Both the position numbers and the translations under genes were made by a program. This document shows, piece by piece, positions 32,088-41,968 of a stretch of 64,000 nucleotides of DNA. Under the pieces are notes generated by a model. That model saw only the letters and a list, made by a program, of their open reading frames with translations. It had not been told where the DNA came from and made no database searches. Source of the DNA: Rodentibacter sp. Ppn85 (GTDB lineage Bacteria; Pseudomonadota; Gammaproteobacteria; Enterobacterales; Pasteurellaceae); NCBI RefSeq assembly GCF_001999335.1, contig NZ_MLHS01000023.1, forward strand, positions 1-64,000, read 5' to 3'. The stretch's first letter is position 1; each line of letters opens with the position of its first letter.

Positions 32088-32894
32088 ATGCGTCTTATCC
32101 CTTTACAAACAAATGATCAGGTGAGTCGTTGGGCTGCTCGTCATATTGCGGATAGAATTAACCATTTCAAACCGACAGCGGAACGCCCGTTTATACTTGG
32201 TTTACCTACCGGTAGTACACCGCTTAAAACCTATCAGGAATTGATCAAACTTTATCAAGCCGGTGAAGTGAGTTTCAAGTATGTTGTTACCTTTAATATG
32301 GATGAATATGTGGATTTGCCGCAAGATCATCCTGAAAGTTACCATAGCTTTATGTATAAAAACTTCTTTAATCATATAGATATTCAACCGCAAAATATTA
32401 ATATTTTGAACGGTAACACGGAAGATCATGATGAAGAATGTCGCCGTTATGAAGAGAAAATTAAATCTTACGGAAAAATTAATTTATTTATGGGCGGAGT
32501 AGGGAATGACGGGCATATTGCCTTTAATGAACCGGCATCATCCTTAAGTTCCCGTACTCGTATAAAGACATTGACGCAAGATACCTTAATTGCTAATTCC
32601 CGTTTCTTTGATAATGATGTGAATAAAGTGCCGAAATATGCCTTAACTATTGGGGTTGCCACGTTATTAGATGCGGAAGAAGTGATGATTCTTGCTACCG
32701 GACATCAAAAAGCCCTTGCCGTACAAGCTGCAGTGGAGGGGGGCGTTAACCATCTATGGACAGTGACGGCGTTGCAGTTACACCGTCATTTTATCTTGGT
32801 ATGTGATGAATCGGCACAGCAAGAATTAAAAGTAAAAACGGTAAAATATTTCAATGAGTTAGAACAACGAGCTATCCATAGCGTGTTATCATAA
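32088..32894 (+). CDS. nagB: Glucosamine-6-phosphate deaminase NagB
   Basis: NagB (268 residues) converts glucosamine-6-phosphate to fructose-6-phosphate and ammonia, the last step of sialate and GlcNAc breakdown. Signatures are [38 protein letters not shown] (catalytic Asp), and [17 protein letters not shown] with the acid-base histidine. ATG 32088 follows AAAGGAAG. nagA follows after 56 bases that contain a USS. Confidence 0.97.
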   Translation: MRLIPLQTNDQVSRWAARHIADRINHFKPTAERPFILGLPTGSTPLKTYQELIKLYQAGEVSFKYVVTFNMDEYVDLPQDHPESYHSFMYKNFFNHIDIQPQNINILNGNTEDHDEECRRYEEKIKSYGKINLFMGGVGNDGHIAFNEPASSLSSRTRIKTLTQDTLIANSRFFDNDVNKVPKYALTIGVATLLDAEEVMILATGHQKALAVQAAVEGGVNHLWTVTALQLHRHFILVCDESAQQELKVKTVKYFNELEQRAIHSVLS

Positions 32895-32950
32895 CCTTAT
32901 AATGCCGTATAAAAGTGCGGTCGTTTTTTATTATTTTTTAGGAAGATGAA

Positions 32951-34105
32951 ATGAGATATGCATTAATTAATGCTGTGATTTACACAAAATACGATGTGTT
33001 ACGCGATTTTGTGGTGGTGATTAACGGGGACATGATTGAAGCCGTTATTCCGCAAAATGAACTTGAGGCAGGCATTAAAACCATTGATTTACAAGGTAAT
33101 AATTTAACCGCCGGTTTTATTGATCTGCAACTCAACGGCTGTGGCGGAGTGATGTTTAACGATCAAACCACGGTGGAAACTTTGGAGATTATGCAAGCCA
33201 CCAATTTAAAATCCGGCTGTACCAGTTTCTTACCAACTTTTATTACCGCACCGGACGAAGGCATTAGAAGTGCGGTTAAAATTATGCGGGAATATTTAAC
33301 CAAGCATAAAAACCAAGCACTCGGTTTACACATTGAAGGGCCTTATATTAGCGTGGAGAAAAAAGGTGTGCACCGTCCGGAATATATCCGTGAAATCTCA
33401 CCTGAAATGAAAGATTTTCTGTGTGAGAACGGCGATGTAATTACTAAGATCACGATTGCGGCGGAAAATCCAACCTCGCAATATATCCCCGATTTTGTAA
33501 AAAACGGTATCGTTGTTTCTATTGGACATTCTAATGCGACTTATGAAACTGCTAAAGCGGCATTCCGTAAAGGGGCAACTTTTGCAACACATCTGCATAA
33601 TGCCATGTCGCCAATCAGTTCCGGTCGGGCTATGGGGGTTGTCGGTGCAGTGTTAGATTCCGATATTTACACCGGTATTATTATAGATGGTGTGCATATT
33701 GACTATGGTAACGTCAGAATCGACAAGAAAATCAAAGGTGATAAATTGTGCATTGTGACAGATTCTATTGCGGCGGCAGGTGCAGGGCCTGAATTGGAAA
33801 GTTTCACCTTTGAAGGTAAAACCATTTATGTAAAAGAAGGTCGTTGCTATGATGTTAGCGGCACTATTGCCGGTGCTTCGATCACGATGATGGAATCCAT
33901 CAAAAATGCCGTGGAATATGTAGAAATTCCTCTTGCAGAGGCGATTCGGATGAGTAACCTCTACCCGGCACGAGCCATTGGCGTGGATGATCGTTTAGGT
34001 TCGGTAGAAAAAGGCAAAGTGGCAAATCTTGCCGTGTTTACACCAAATTATGAGGTGATTGGCACGGTGGTGAATGGGGAATGGAAACCTAACTTGTCAT
34101 CATAA
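32951..34105 (+). CDS. nagA: N-acetylglucosamine-6-phosphate deacetylase NagA
   Basis: Amidohydrolase (384 residues) that deacetylates GlcNAc-6-P to glucosamine-6-P. Metal and catalytic residues lie in GLHIEGPYIS, IGHSNATYE, THLHNAMSP and the catalytic Asp of IVTDSIAAAG. The C-terminal GVDDRLGSVEKGKVANLAVF is typical. It completes the route shared by imported sialic acid and by GlcNAc-6-P from the PTS, and ends with a good terminator. Confidence 0.96.
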   Translation: MRYALINAVIYTKYDVLRDFVVVINGDMIEAVIPQNELEAGIKTIDLQGNNLTAGFIDLQLNGCGGVMFNDQTTVETLEIMQATNLKSGCTSFLPTFITAPDEGIRSAVKIMREYLTKHKNQALGLHIEGPYISVEKKGVHRPEYIREISPEMKDFLCENGDVITKITIAAENPTSQYIPDFVKNGIVVSIGHSNATYETAKAAFRKGATFATHLHNAMSPISSGRAMGVVGAVLDSDIYTGIIIDGVHIDYGNVRIDKKIKGDKLCIVTDSIAAAGAGPELESFTFEGKTIYVKEGRCYDVSGTIAGASITMMESIKNAVEYVEIPLAEAIRMSNLYPARAIGVDDRLGSVEKGKVANLAVFTPNYEVIGTVVNGEWKPNLSS

Positions 34106-34130
34106 AAAATAGATTGAATAAAAAAATAAG

Positions 34131-34170
34131 AAAAATCCATATCGTAGCAATGCGGTATGGATTTTTTTCT
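34131..34170 (+). terminator. Terminator after nagA
   Basis: AAAAATCCATA and TATGGATTTTTTT pair around a short GC-containing loop; T7 follows. Confidence 0.85.
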
Positions 34171-34236
34171 TTATTGCTTTAATAAGAACAATTTTTATCT
34201 ATAATGTAAAACTTAGTTTAAAAGTAGGAGATTAAA

Positions 34237-34992
34237 ATGGCGAAAGAAGAAGTCGGACATAATTTTTTGGCCCGTTTAGGAAAAACACGTTTACGTCCCG
34301 GTGGTAAAAAAGCAACGGATTGGTTGATTGGTAACGGCGATTTTAGGCAGGATAAACGAGTATTGGAAGTGGCGTGTAATATGGGGACAACAGCTATTGG
34401 TTTGGCGAAACAATACGGTTGTCAGATTGAGGGAGTTGATCTGGATGAGGAGGCGTTAGAAAAGGCAAAAGCCAATATCGCCGCCAATAACTTACAAGAT
34501 AAAATTCACGTTCAACGTGCCAATGCAATGAAATTACCTTTTGAAGATGAGACTTTTGATATTGTGATCAATGAGGCGATGTTGACGATGTTACCGATAG
34601 AGGCGAAGAAAAAAGCTATTACAGAATATTTTCGAGTGTTAAAACCCGGTGGTTTTTTGCTTACTCATGATGTGATGTTGATGGAAGAAGATCATCAAAC
34701 TATTCTTGATAATATGCGTAAGGCGATTAATGTAACGGTAACCCCTTTAACTAAAGAAGGTTGGAAAAGGCTTTTCCAAGAAATCGGATTCCGTAATGTG
34801 GATACATTTTCAGGCAAAATGACATTACTTTCACCAAAGGGAATGATTTATGACGAGGGTGTTTTAGGCACGTTAAAGATCGTTAAAAATGCGATGAAAA
34901 CAGAAAACCGTGAGCAATTTAAACGTATGTTTAAAACCTTCAATGATCCGGATCATAAATTGCATTTTATTGCGGTGTGTAGCCAAAAATAG
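34237..34992 (+). CDS. Class I SAM-dependent methyltransferase
   Basis: A 251-residue methyltransferase of the UbiE/Methyltransf_11 type. The SAM-binding motif I is VLEVACNMGTTAIGLA, motif II acidic residue VDLDEEALEKA, and motif IV FDIVINEAMLTML. The substrate is unknown. A homologue of similar length occurs in H. influenzae (from memory, HI0095). ATG 34237 follows TAGGAGATTAAA. It converges with the porin gene across a 262-base gap holding an unexplained hairpin set. Confidence 0.85.
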   Translation: MAKEEVGHNFLARLGKTRLRPGGKKATDWLIGNGDFRQDKRVLEVACNMGTTAIGLAKQYGCQIEGVDLDEEALEKAKANIAANNLQDKIHVQRANAMKLPFEDETFDIVINEAMLTMLPIEAKKKAITEYFRVLKPGGFLLTHDVMLMEEDHQTILDNMRKAINVTVTPLTKEGWKRLFQEIGFRNVDTFSGKMTLLSPKGMIYDEGVLGTLKIVKNAMKTENREQFKRMFKTFNDPDHKLHFIAVCSQK

Positions 34993-35007
34993 TGGGTATT
35001 ATATAGC

Positions 35008-35120
35008 GAGAGCACAAAATAAAAAATTTATATAAAATATAAAGGCGTGACTGCGTATGCCCTGTTCGATAACTTGTTAAAATTATTGATATTGGACACA
35101 GGCGGTGTGTCTTTGCTCTC
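35008..35120. ncRNA. Possible structured RNA element (unidentified)
   Basis: Between convergent genes a 7-bp long-range pair (GAGAGCA 35008-35014, TGCTCTC 35114-35120) encloses two local hairpins: GGCGT...ATGCC near 35044-35061 and GACACA-GGCGG-TGTGTC (35095-35111). I do not recognise an RNA family and no clear promoter or U tract is attached. Confidence 0.25.
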
Positions 35121-35202
35121 ACGTTAAAATATTAGTTTTTTGCTACTGCTGTATAGTATCGAAAATAATTGAAAAAATGACCGCACTTGTTGGTTAAAAG
35201 CA

Positions 35203-35231
35203 AAAAAGGCGAATCTTCAATTCGCCTTTTC
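35203..35231 (-). terminator. Terminator after the porin gene
   Basis: AAAAGGCGAAT / ATTCGCCTTTT stem with a CTTCA loop; the minus strand ends in U5-6. Confidence 0.88.
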
Positions 35232-35254
35232 TGGTAGATTTTCTAATTTAGTTA

Positions 35255-36352
35255 TTAGAAGAAAACACGCAGACCTACACCGATAGCTTTGTCTTTGACT
35301 TTTGAGCCTTCGTCATAATTGCCGTTAGTATAGTCTTTAGATTGAACATACTTACCTTCTATATAAGTGATAACTTGTTTATGAAGTTTATAATCAACAC
35401 CTAACAAGAAACCATGAGTTTTGGTTTTATCATCACCAGACTTAGAGCGCTCGTATAAGTAGTTACCATATACCTTACTGACATCAGCAACTACAGGAAT
35501 TTGGAAACCTGGAGAAACGAAGAAAGATTTAGTAGATTCACTACCATCAGTTTTATCTTTTTGGTAACCTGCATCAACTGATATTAAGAAACTTTTGAAA
35601 TCATAGCCAGCGCTTAACATCAAACCATCAACGTTGCGTTTAGCATTTGAATTAAGCTCTGATTTATAGTTAGTGCGACCATAAACCCCTTCAAGGATTA
35701 ACCCATTGTTCTCATATAAGAAACCTGCTTGAACACCATTTGATAATGAGCCATTATTAACTTCATTGTTCGTACGGTCTTCAGCAAATTGATAGCTTAC
35801 ACCTAGTTGTAAACCCTCAATACCTTTGTAGTCATAACGGATTACAGAGCGACCAGATGTTGGAACATAATCTGGTAAAATACCATAGTCGTAGTCTTCT
35901 GCAATACCGACATCATCGCCGATAGTTACTTGGCGACCAAAGGTTACTTGACCTAATTCTTTTTTACCAAGACCAACATAGGCACGGTGAGCTCTAACTG
36001 AACCAAATCCATCCTCTTTAGCAGATTTCCCGCCTTGCTCATCTTTTCCATCAAAACGTAGCTCTGCACGACCCAAAGCATAGAAACCATCACTTAAATC
36101 ATGTTTCACTTTAAATTCAACGCGAGATCCCGCATTTCTTAAGCCGGTATGAGAATATTTTTTACCTTCAGAAGTAACATTTCCATTGGAATCTTTCTTT
36201 TTCCAATGACCGCCTTGGTTAGACTTCTCTAACATAAGACGAAGTGAACCGTCTACTTCAAATTTAGTACCTTCGTTATTATAAATTACTGCGGCATTCG
36301 CTGCTGAAGCTGCAAATGCACCGAGGATTAATGCTGCTAGTGTTTTTTTCAT
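35255..36352 (-). CDS. ompP2: Outer-membrane porin, OmpP2 type
   Basis: General porin of 365 residues. The signal peptide MKKTLAALILGAFAASAANA is followed by mature AVIYNNEGTKFEVDGSLRL, and the protein ends in GVGLRVFF with the terminal Phe needed for Bam-dependent insertion. Alternating strands, PEFG-like loops and the GRQVTIGDD motif fit the Gram-negative porin family. It lies upstream of the nan/nag cluster next to rnhA-dnaQ, exactly as ompP2 in H. influenzae, where P2 admits sialic acid and nicotinamide nucleotides. Confidence 0.93.
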   Translation of the reverse strand: MKKTLAALILGAFAASAANAAVIYNNEGTKFEVDGSLRLMLEKSNQGGHWKKKDSNGNVTSEGKKYSHTGLRNAGSRVEFKVKHDLSDGFYALGRAELRFDGKDEQGGKSAKEDGFGSVRAHRAYVGLGKKELGQVTFGRQVTIGDDVGIAEDYDYGILPDYVPTSGRSVIRYDYKGIEGLQLGVSYQFAEDRTNNEVNNGSLSNGVQAGFLYENNGLILEGVYGRTNYKSELNSNAKRNVDGLMLSAGYDFKSFLISVDAGYQKDKTDGSESTKSFFVSPGFQIPVVADVSKVYGNYLYERSKSGDDKTKTHGFLLGVDYKLHKQVITYIEGKYVQSKDYTNGNYDEGSKVKDKAIGVGLRVFF

Positions 36353-36490
36353 AATTGTTATTCCTTATTGGTATGTTAATGACCAAGACTGAACTTTTCA
36401 TTATTTAAAATGTCAATCGCCTAAATAGGCGGCTTGGATCTTTACAAAAAGCAATTTTTCTGTCAATGGAAAACGGCTGTAAAATTTTAA

Positions 36491-36512
36491 ATATCAGATC
36501 AAGATCACATTT
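36491..36512 (-). promoter_or_regulatory. Candidate CRP site upstream of the porin
   Basis: On the minus strand AAATGTGATCTTGATCTGATAT matches the 22-base CRP consensus at 18 positions. It lies about 140 bases upstream of the porin start. CRP control of the porin is inferred. Confidence 0.55.
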
Positions 36513-36566
36513 TTAAATGAGATAAGTATAAAATTTAAACAATTTTTGATTGTAAAACAGAAAAAC

Positions 36567-37043
36567 TTAATCATCATTTTGTTCTAGAGAGTAGCCTCCA
36601 TCTTCAAAAGTAGGGTTTTCTGCCCCTTTTTTTGCCAACATATCACAAATTTCATTTTCACGGTGGCCTACATGGCCTTTTACCCATTGCCATTCAATTT
36701 TGTGAGGTTGAATAGCATCATCAAGCGCCAACCATAAATCTTGGTTTTTTACCGGCTTACCGTTGCTGGTTTTCCAATTATTTTTCTTCCAATTGGTTAT
36801 CCACTTAGTGATACCGTTTTTCATATATTGGCTATCACTGTAAAGAGTAACTTGGCAAGGTTCTTTTAATGTATTGAGCGCTTCGATCACCGCACGTAAT
36901 TCCATGCGATTATTTGTGGTGTTGAAATAACCTTTGGAAAGTTGTTTTTCATGCTCTTTATAGCGTAATAGAATGCCAATTCCCCCCGTACCCGGATTGC
37001 CGAGGCACGAGCCGTCAGTAAAAATTTCAATCTGTTTTTGCAT
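36567..37043 (-). CDS. rnhA: Ribonuclease HI
   Basis: RNase H1 (158 residues) degrades RNA in RNA-DNA hybrids. The active-site acids are visible: Asp in [11 protein letters not shown], Glu in [12 protein letters not shown], Asp in [11 protein letters not shown] and the C-terminal Asp in [20 protein letters not shown] supplies the histidine. I use ATG 37043 (MQKQIEIF); the longer open frame from 37124 overlaps the dnaQ start. It is divergent from dnaQ, as in E. coli. Confidence 0.95.
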   Translation of the reverse strand: MQKQIEIFTDGSCLGNPGTGGIGILLRYKEHEKQLSKGYFNTTNNRMELRAVIEALNTLKEPCQVTLYSDSQYMKNGITKWITNWKKNNWKTSNGKPVKNQDLWLALDDAIQPHKIEWQWVKGHVGHRENEICDMLAKKGAENPTFEDGGYSLEQNDD

Positions 37044-37103
37044 AATAAAATCGTTGTTGTGTAAAATACCGGTCATTCTAAAGGAAAGAAATAGGTTGAA
37101 CAA

Positions 37104-37871
37104 ATGATTAATCCAAATCGCCAAATTGTGTTGGATACGGAAACAACGGGGATGAACCAGCTAGGGGCGCACTATGAAGGACACGGTATTATTGAAATTG
37201 GTGCGGTTGAATTGGTGAATCGTCGTTATACGGGAAATAATTTCCATATTTATATTAATCCGAATCGACCAGTCGATCCGGAGGCAATTAAAGTTCACGG
37301 TATTACCGATGAGATGCTTGCCGATAAACCGGAATTTAAGGCTGTCGCCCAAGACTTTTTAGATTATATTAAGGGAGCGGAGCTTTTAATTCACAATGCG
37401 CCCTTTGATGTGGGGTTTATGGATTATGAATTCCGTAAATTAGGATTGGATGTCAAAACAACGGATATTTGCGTGGTAACGGATACTTTGCAAATGGCAC
37501 GTCAAATGTATCCGGGTAAGCGTAATAGTTTGGATACGTTGTGTGATCGATTAGGTATTGATAATAGTAAACGAACGTTGCACGGAGCATTACTGGATGC
37601 AGAAATTTTAGCTGACGTTTATCTTTCTATGACAGGCGGACAAACCAGCTTGTTTGAGGAGAGGGAAGAGGAAATCCCTATGGCGGCTACAATAGAAAAC
37701 AATACTGTCGAATTGATGGAAAGTGCGGTTACTTTTTCTAATAATTTAAAATGCTTACAACCGAACGAAGAAGAATTGCAAGCCCATTTAGAATTATTGA
37801 AAGTGATCAATAAGAAGAGTAATGGAAAATGCTTGTGGGATTTACGTGAAAGTGATGAATCCGTGCATTAA
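37104..37871 (+). CDS. dnaQ: DNA polymerase III epsilon subunit DnaQ
   Basis: Proofreading 3'-5' exonuclease of the replicase (255 residues). The DEDDh motifs are [11 protein letters not shown] (Asp, Glu), [12 protein letters not shown] (Asp) and [15 protein letters not shown] (His, Asp). A clamp-binding QTSLFEE motif follows at about residue 180, then a tail that binds the polymerase subunit. The 60-base gap to rnhA holds both promoters. It is followed by tRNA-Asp genes. Confidence 0.96.
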   Translation: MINPNRQIVLDTETTGMNQLGAHYEGHGIIEIGAVELVNRRYTGNNFHIYINPNRPVDPEAIKVHGITDEMLADKPEFKAVAQDFLDYIKGAELLIHNAPFDVGFMDYEFRKLGLDVKTTDICVVTDTLQMARQMYPGKRNSLDTLCDRLGIDNSKRTLHGALLDAEILADVYLSMTGGQTSLFEEREEEIPMAATIENNTVELMESAVTFSNNLKCLQPNEEELQAHLELLKVINKKSNGKCLWDLRESDESVH

Positions 37872-37948
37872 ATGAACGAATAGGTGTGAAATTAGAAAAA
37901 AAAGATTGACGAGATAAGGGCGGATCATTATTATACGCTCCACTTAGC

Positions 37949-38025
37949 GGAGTGGTAGTTCAGCTGGTTAGAATACCTGCCTGTCACGCAGGGGGTCGCG
38001 GGTTCGAGTCCCGTCCATTCCGCCA
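37949..38025 (+). tRNA. tRNA-Asp (GTC), first copy
   Basis: A 77-nt tRNA: acceptor GGAGTGG/CCATTCC, D-loop AGCTGGTTAGAA, anticodon GTC in CCTGTCACG, T-loop GGTTCGAGTCC and an encoded CCA end. Nearly identical to E. coli tRNA-Asp. Confidence 0.97.
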
Positions 38026-38085
38026 ATTTTCGTTTACTCCTTATTGATGTGTTTACAAAAGTGAACAATAAAAAGATTAAGTTGC

Positions 38086-38162
38086 GGAGTGGTAGTTCAG
38101 CTGGTTAGAATACCTGCCTGTCACGCAGGGGGTCGCGGGTTCGAGTCCCGTCCATTCCGCCA
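38086..38162 (+). tRNA. tRNA-Asp (GTC), second copy
   Basis: Sequence identical to the first copy over all 77 nt, separated by 60 bases; both are probably processed from one transcript ending at the terminator at 38181. Confidence 0.97.
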
Positions 38163-38180
38163 ATTTTTTTGACAATAAAT

Positions 38181-38203
38181 AGCACCTATGGGTGCTTTTT
38201 TTA
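38181..38203 (+). terminator. Terminator after tRNA-Asp pair
   Basis: AGCACC-TATG-GGTGCT stem followed by T6. Confidence 0.9.
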
Positions 38204-38282
38204 TTTGTTTTCAAATGATTTTTTACCAACACCCTAACTTCCGTTATAATGCCCCCATTTTTGACAAGATAAGAGATTTTTT

Positions 38283-39797
38283 ATGGCAACTCCTGTTGTA
38301 GCCCTTGTTGGGCGTCCAAATGTAGGAAAATCAACGCTGTTTAACCGCCTAACACGTACTCGTGACGCCTTGGTGGCGGATTTTCCCGGTTTAACCCGTG
38401 ATCGTAAATACGGTCATGCACATATTGCCGGACATGAATTTATTGTGATTGATACCGGCGGTATTGATGGTACGGAAGAAGGCGTGGAAGAAAAAATGGC
38501 GGAGCAATCGTTGCTTGCTATTGAAGAAGCGGATATTGTGCTTTTTCTTGTCGATGCCCGTGCAGGGCTGACCGCCGCAGATATTGGCATTGCAAATTAT
38601 TTACGCCAACGGGTGAATAAAATTACGGTTGTGGTCGCAAATAAAACCGATGGCATTGATGCTGATTCTCACTGTGCGGAATTTTACCAATTAGGCTTAG
38701 GGAATATCGAGCAAATTGCTGCATCGCAAGGGCGTGGCGTGACTCAATTAATGGAACAAGTGCTCGCTCCTTTTGCCGAACAAATGGAAAACGTAGAAGA
38801 AACCGACCGCACTTCTGATGAAGAACAAGACGAGTGGGAACAAGAGTTTGATTTTGATTCGGAAGAAGACTCCTCTCTCCTTGATGAGGCGTTGGAAGAA
38901 GAAAACGAAGATGAGCAAGATAAACATATCAAAATTGCCATTGTCGGTCGTCCTAATGTCGGCAAATCAACTTTAACCAACCGTATTTTAGGTGAAGATC
39001 GGGTGGTAGTTTACGATATGCCGGGAACTACACGGGATAGCATTTATATTCCAATGGAACGTGACGGACAGCACTATACGTTGATTGATACGGCAGGGGT
39101 GCGTAAACGGGGAAAAGTACATCTTGCGGTAGAAAAGTTCTCTGTTATAAAAACTCTGCAAGCCATTCAAGATGCGAATGTAGTATTGCTTACCATTGAT
39201 GCGCGTGAAAACATTTCAGACCAAGATTTGTCTTTGCTTGGTTTCATTTTGAATGCGGGTCGTTCTCTTGTCATTGTAGTGAATAAATGGGACGGACTGG
39301 ATCAAGAAATCAAAGATCGTGTGAAATCGGAACTTGACCGTCGTTTAGATTTTATTGATTTTGCCCGTGTGCATTTTATTTCCGCTTTACACGGCAGCGG
39401 TGTAGGTAATTTGTTTGATTCTATTAAAGAAGCCTACGCTTGCGCTACACAAAAAATGACGACCTCAATGCTGACCCGCATTTTGCAAATGGCGACAGAT
39501 GAACATCAACCGCCAATGATCGGGGGGCGTCGTATTAAATTAAAATATGCTCATCCGGGTGGTTATAACCCGCCGATTATCGTAGTACATGGTAATCAAA
39601 TGGAAAAATTGCCGGATTCCTACAAACGTTATTTATCAAACTATTATCGTAAAAGTTTGAAGATTATCGGATCGCCGATTCGTTTGATTTTCCAAGAAGG
39701 AGACAATCCGTTTGCCGGACGTAAAAATAAACTCACGCCGAATCAATTACGCAAACGCAAGCGCTTGATGAAATTTATTAAGAAATCGAAAAAATGA
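38283..39797 (+). CDS. der: Ribosome-assembly GTPase Der (EngA)
   Basis: Der (504 residues) is an essential GTPase for 50S subunit maturation. It has two complete G domains, each with GRPNVGKST (residues about 10 and 222), DTGG or DTAG switch motifs, and NKTD / NKWD base-recognition motifs, joined by a very acidic linker (about 175-215). A C-terminal KH-like domain ends in basic [22 protein letters not shown], split here only by description. Its position after tRNA-Asp matches H. influenzae. Confidence 0.97.
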   Translation: MATPVVALVGRPNVGKSTLFNRLTRTRDALVADFPGLTRDRKYGHAHIAGHEFIVIDTGGIDGTEEGVEEKMAEQSLLAIEEADIVLFLVDARAGLTAADIGIANYLRQRVNKITVVVANKTDGIDADSHCAEFYQLGLGNIEQIAASQGRGVTQLMEQVLAPFAEQMENVEETDRTSDEEQDEWEQEFDFDSEEDSSLLDEALEEENEDEQDKHIKIAIVGRPNVGKSTLTNRILGEDRVVVYDMPGTTRDSIYIPMERDGQHYTLIDTAGVRKRGKVHLAVEKFSVIKTLQAIQDANVVLLTIDARENISDQDLSLLGFILNAGRSLVIVVNKWDGLDQEIKDRVKSELDRRLDFIDFARVHFISALHGSGVGNLFDSIKEAYACATQKMTTSMLTRILQMATDEHQPPMIGGRRIKLKYAHPGGYNPPIIVVHGNQMEKLPDSYKRYLSNYYRKSLKIIGSPIRLIFQEGDNPFAGRKNKLTPNQLRKRKRLMKFIKKSKK

Positions 39798-39802
39798 TAG
39801 AG

Positions 39803-39835
39803 AAAAGTGCGGCTAAATTGACCGCACTTTTTGTT
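39803..39835. terminator. Facing-USS terminator der / hda
   Basis: AAAAGTGCGG and CCGCACTTTT pair around a 10-base loop between convergent der and hda and can serve both strands. Confidence 0.85.
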
Positions 39836-39836
39836 T

Positions 39837-40532
39837 TTATAGTCCCAACGTTTCCTTCACAAAGGGAATAGTAAGGTTACGTTGAGCCTGTAATGAGGCT
39901 TTGTCGAGCCTTTCTAAGGCTTGTAATAATGTGTGTGTGTCGCGATCTAGACGTTTGAGTAAAAACTGTGCTGTTTCTGCAGGTAACTCAATACCGCGTT
40001 GACGGGCGTTTTTTTGTAACACCTCAAGTTTTTGTTCATCCGTTAGCGCTGAAAGATGATAAATTTCGCCCCATTTTAAACGTGACGCTAAATCGGGTAA
40101 TTGTACGTTTAATGCGGAAGGAGAGAGTGCGGCACTCACGAGCAAAAGCGTTTGACCGCTTGCTTTGATTCGATTAAATAAATCAAAAATTGCGATTTCC
40201 CACTCCGGCTCACCCATAACGGAATCAAGATCATCCAAACAGACTAACTCTTGTTGTTCTAAATTTTCCAGTACTGCCGGCGAGAAATAACGGGATTTGC
40301 TTAGCGGCACATAAATTGCCATACGTTGTTCATTTAAATATTGATTGTTGAGGGCGCGAAGTAAATGGCTTTTACCACAGCCCGTTGCTCCCCAAATATA
40401 GAAAAATTGCTGTTGAATCTGCTGTGAATTTTTGCGCAGAGAATCAAGCAGTAACAAATTATTGTCTGCATAAAAATTCTCAAATGTACAATCATCAATT
40501 TGATGAATGGGCAAAGGTAATTGCTGATTCAA
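39837..40532 (-). CDS. hda: DnaA regulatory inactivator Hda
   Basis: AAA+ protein (231 residues) that with the sliding clamp triggers hydrolysis of DnaA-ATP after initiation. It has Walker A WGATGCGKSHLLRAL, Walker B LVCLDDLDSV, the arginine-finger box LPDLASRLKWG and the C-terminal LTIPFVKETLGL. An N-terminal QQLPLPI is the likely clamp-binding motif. No ATG is available: the frame opens with TTG 40532 and no good ribosome-binding site. E. coli hda also uses a weak non-ATG start. It lies downstream of uraA. Confidence 0.92.
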   Translation of the reverse strand: MNQQLPLPIHQIDDCTFENFYADNNLLLLDSLRKNSQQIQQQFFYIWGATGCGKSHLLRALNNQYLNEQRMAIYVPLSKSRYFSPAVLENLEQQELVCLDDLDSVMGEPEWEIAIFDLFNRIKASGQTLLLVSAALSPSALNVQLPDLASRLKWGEIYHLSALTDEQKLEVLQKNARQRGIELPAETAQFLLKRLDRDTHTLLQALERLDKASLQAQRNLTIPFVKETLGL

Positions 40533-40560
40533 AATGATATAATGCTGCTGATTTAAGGGG

Positions 40561-40595
40561 AAAGAAAGGGCTATTTTTTTAGCCCTTTCTTTTGG
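40561..40595 (-). terminator. Hairpin between uraA and hda
   Basis: Perfect 12-bp stem AAAGAAAGGGCT / AGCCCTTTCTTT just downstream of uraA on the minus strand. It should end most uraA transcripts and limit expression of hda. Confidence 0.8.
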
Positions 40596-40598
40596 GCT

Positions 40599-41855
40599 TT
40601 ATTCTACGTTATTTTTTGCTTTTGGCAAAATCAAGTTCAACACAATTGCAACGATCGCACATAAACTAATGCCTTTCAACGCAACAATATCGCCGACATT
40701 GACAAACATATTGCCGATACCAAAGGTCATTACTACGGAGATAATACAAAGGTTGCGAGGTTCGGTCACATCGACTTTACCTTTGATTAAGGTGCTCATC
40801 CCTACTACGGCGATAGAGCCAAAGATCAGCATCATAATGCCGCCCATAACAATAGTTGGAATAGTGGAAAGGAAGGCGCCCACTTTTCCGCAGAAAGAGA
40901 TCGCAATTGCCCACACGGCCGCCCAAGTCATAATATTAGGGTTAAAGTTACGGGTGAGCATGACCGCACCGGTGACTTCCGCATAAGTTGTATTTGGCGG
41001 ACCGCCAATCAACGACGCTGCGGTGGTTGCTACGCCATCACCTAATAAAGTGCGGTGTAATCCCGGTTTTTTTAGGAAATCTTTCCCCGTTACGGAGCTA
41101 ATTGCCATAATGCCGCCCACATGTTCCACCGCAGGTGCAATAGCAATAGGCAGCATATAGAGAATGGCTTCAAGGTTGAATTCCGGTTTTGTCAATTTAG
41201 GCAATTCAAACCAAGGTGCGTCTATTACCGGTTGAAAATTGATTAAACCGAGGAAAAGACAAAGAATATAACCTGCCGTGATACCAAACATAATCGGGAT
41301 TAACTTCATTAATCCTTTTGCAAATACCGCAACAGAAAGAGTAACGATTAAGGTGAGCATAGAAACGAGCACGGCATCGTTATAAGCATAGGCACTATCT
41401 TTGCCTAATGCCATATTGACGGCAACAGGGGCAAGCCCCATCCCAATAATGATGATTACAGGCCCGACTACAACCGGCGGGAAGATTCGTTCCAAGGCTT
41501 GGCTGCCACGAATTTTAACCAGTGAAGAAAGGGCAAAATAGACCAAGCCGGCACAAGCCAAGCCTCCCATCGTGGTTGGAATTCCCCAAGTTTGTACGCC
41601 ATATTGAATGGGGGCGATAAAAGCAAAAGAGGAGGCAAGAAAAATGGGGACTCGTTTGCCGGTGCAAAGCTGAAATAATAGTGTACCTATGCCGGCGGTA
41701 AGTAAGGCTGTATTAGAATCTAAACCGGTGATGAGAGGTACAAGCACAAGTGCGCCAAAGGCAACGAAGAGCATTTGTAAGCCGACAAAAGATTGCTTTG
41801 CTATGCTCTGTACTTCTTCTGCTGGAGCAGAAGGCGTTTGATTTTGATTAGTCAT
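40599..41855 (-). CDS. uraA: Uracil permease UraA
   Basis: NCS2-family uracil:H+ symporter (418 residues, about 14 membrane segments). Family motifs include PIQYGVQTWGIPTTMGGLACAG, IFPPVVVGPVIIIIGMGLAP, the substrate-site glutamates in AIAPAVEHVGGI and GDGVATTAASLIGGPPNTTYAEVTG. It follows upp by 113 bases with a terminator-like hairpin between, and precedes hda. Confidence 0.96.
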   Translation of the reverse strand: MTNQNQTPSAPAEEVQSIAKQSFVGLQMLFVAFGALVLVPLITGLDSNTALLTAGIGTLLFQLCTGKRVPIFLASSFAFIAPIQYGVQTWGIPTTMGGLACAGLVYFALSSLVKIRGSQALERIFPPVVVGPVIIIIGMGLAPVAVNMALGKDSAYAYNDAVLVSMLTLIVTLSVAVFAKGLMKLIPIMFGITAGYILCLFLGLINFQPVIDAPWFELPKLTKPEFNLEAILYMLPIAIAPAVEHVGGIMAISSVTGKDFLKKPGLHRTLLGDGVATTAASLIGGPPNTTYAEVTGAVMLTRNFNPNIMTWAAVWAIAISFCGKVGAFLSTIPTIVMGGIMMLIFGSIAVVGMSTLIKGKVDVTEPRNLCIISVVMTFGIGNMFVNVGDIVALKGISLCAIVAIVLNLILPKAKNNVE

Positions 41856-41923
41856 TTTAGTTTCAACTCTCTGTTTGAATTAACTGGAAAGTGTGGTCAG
41901 TTTTGATAGCTGTTTGCCGCCCG

Positions 41924-41950
41924 AAAAAAGACGGCTTGAAAGCCGTCTTG
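41924..41950 (-). terminator. Terminator after upp
   Basis: AAGACGGCTT-GAA-AGCCGTCTT stem; the minus strand continues with U6. It lies between upp and uraA and may be partial. Confidence 0.85.
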
Positions 41951-41968
41951 ATGTTTTAGAACATTGTG

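Noticed and set aside
37949-38162. Long direct repeat, possible attachment-site duplication of a mobile element
   Set aside because: The repeats are two complete tRNA-Asp genes with a 60-base spacer; nothing integrated lies between them and the dnaQ-der context is conserved.
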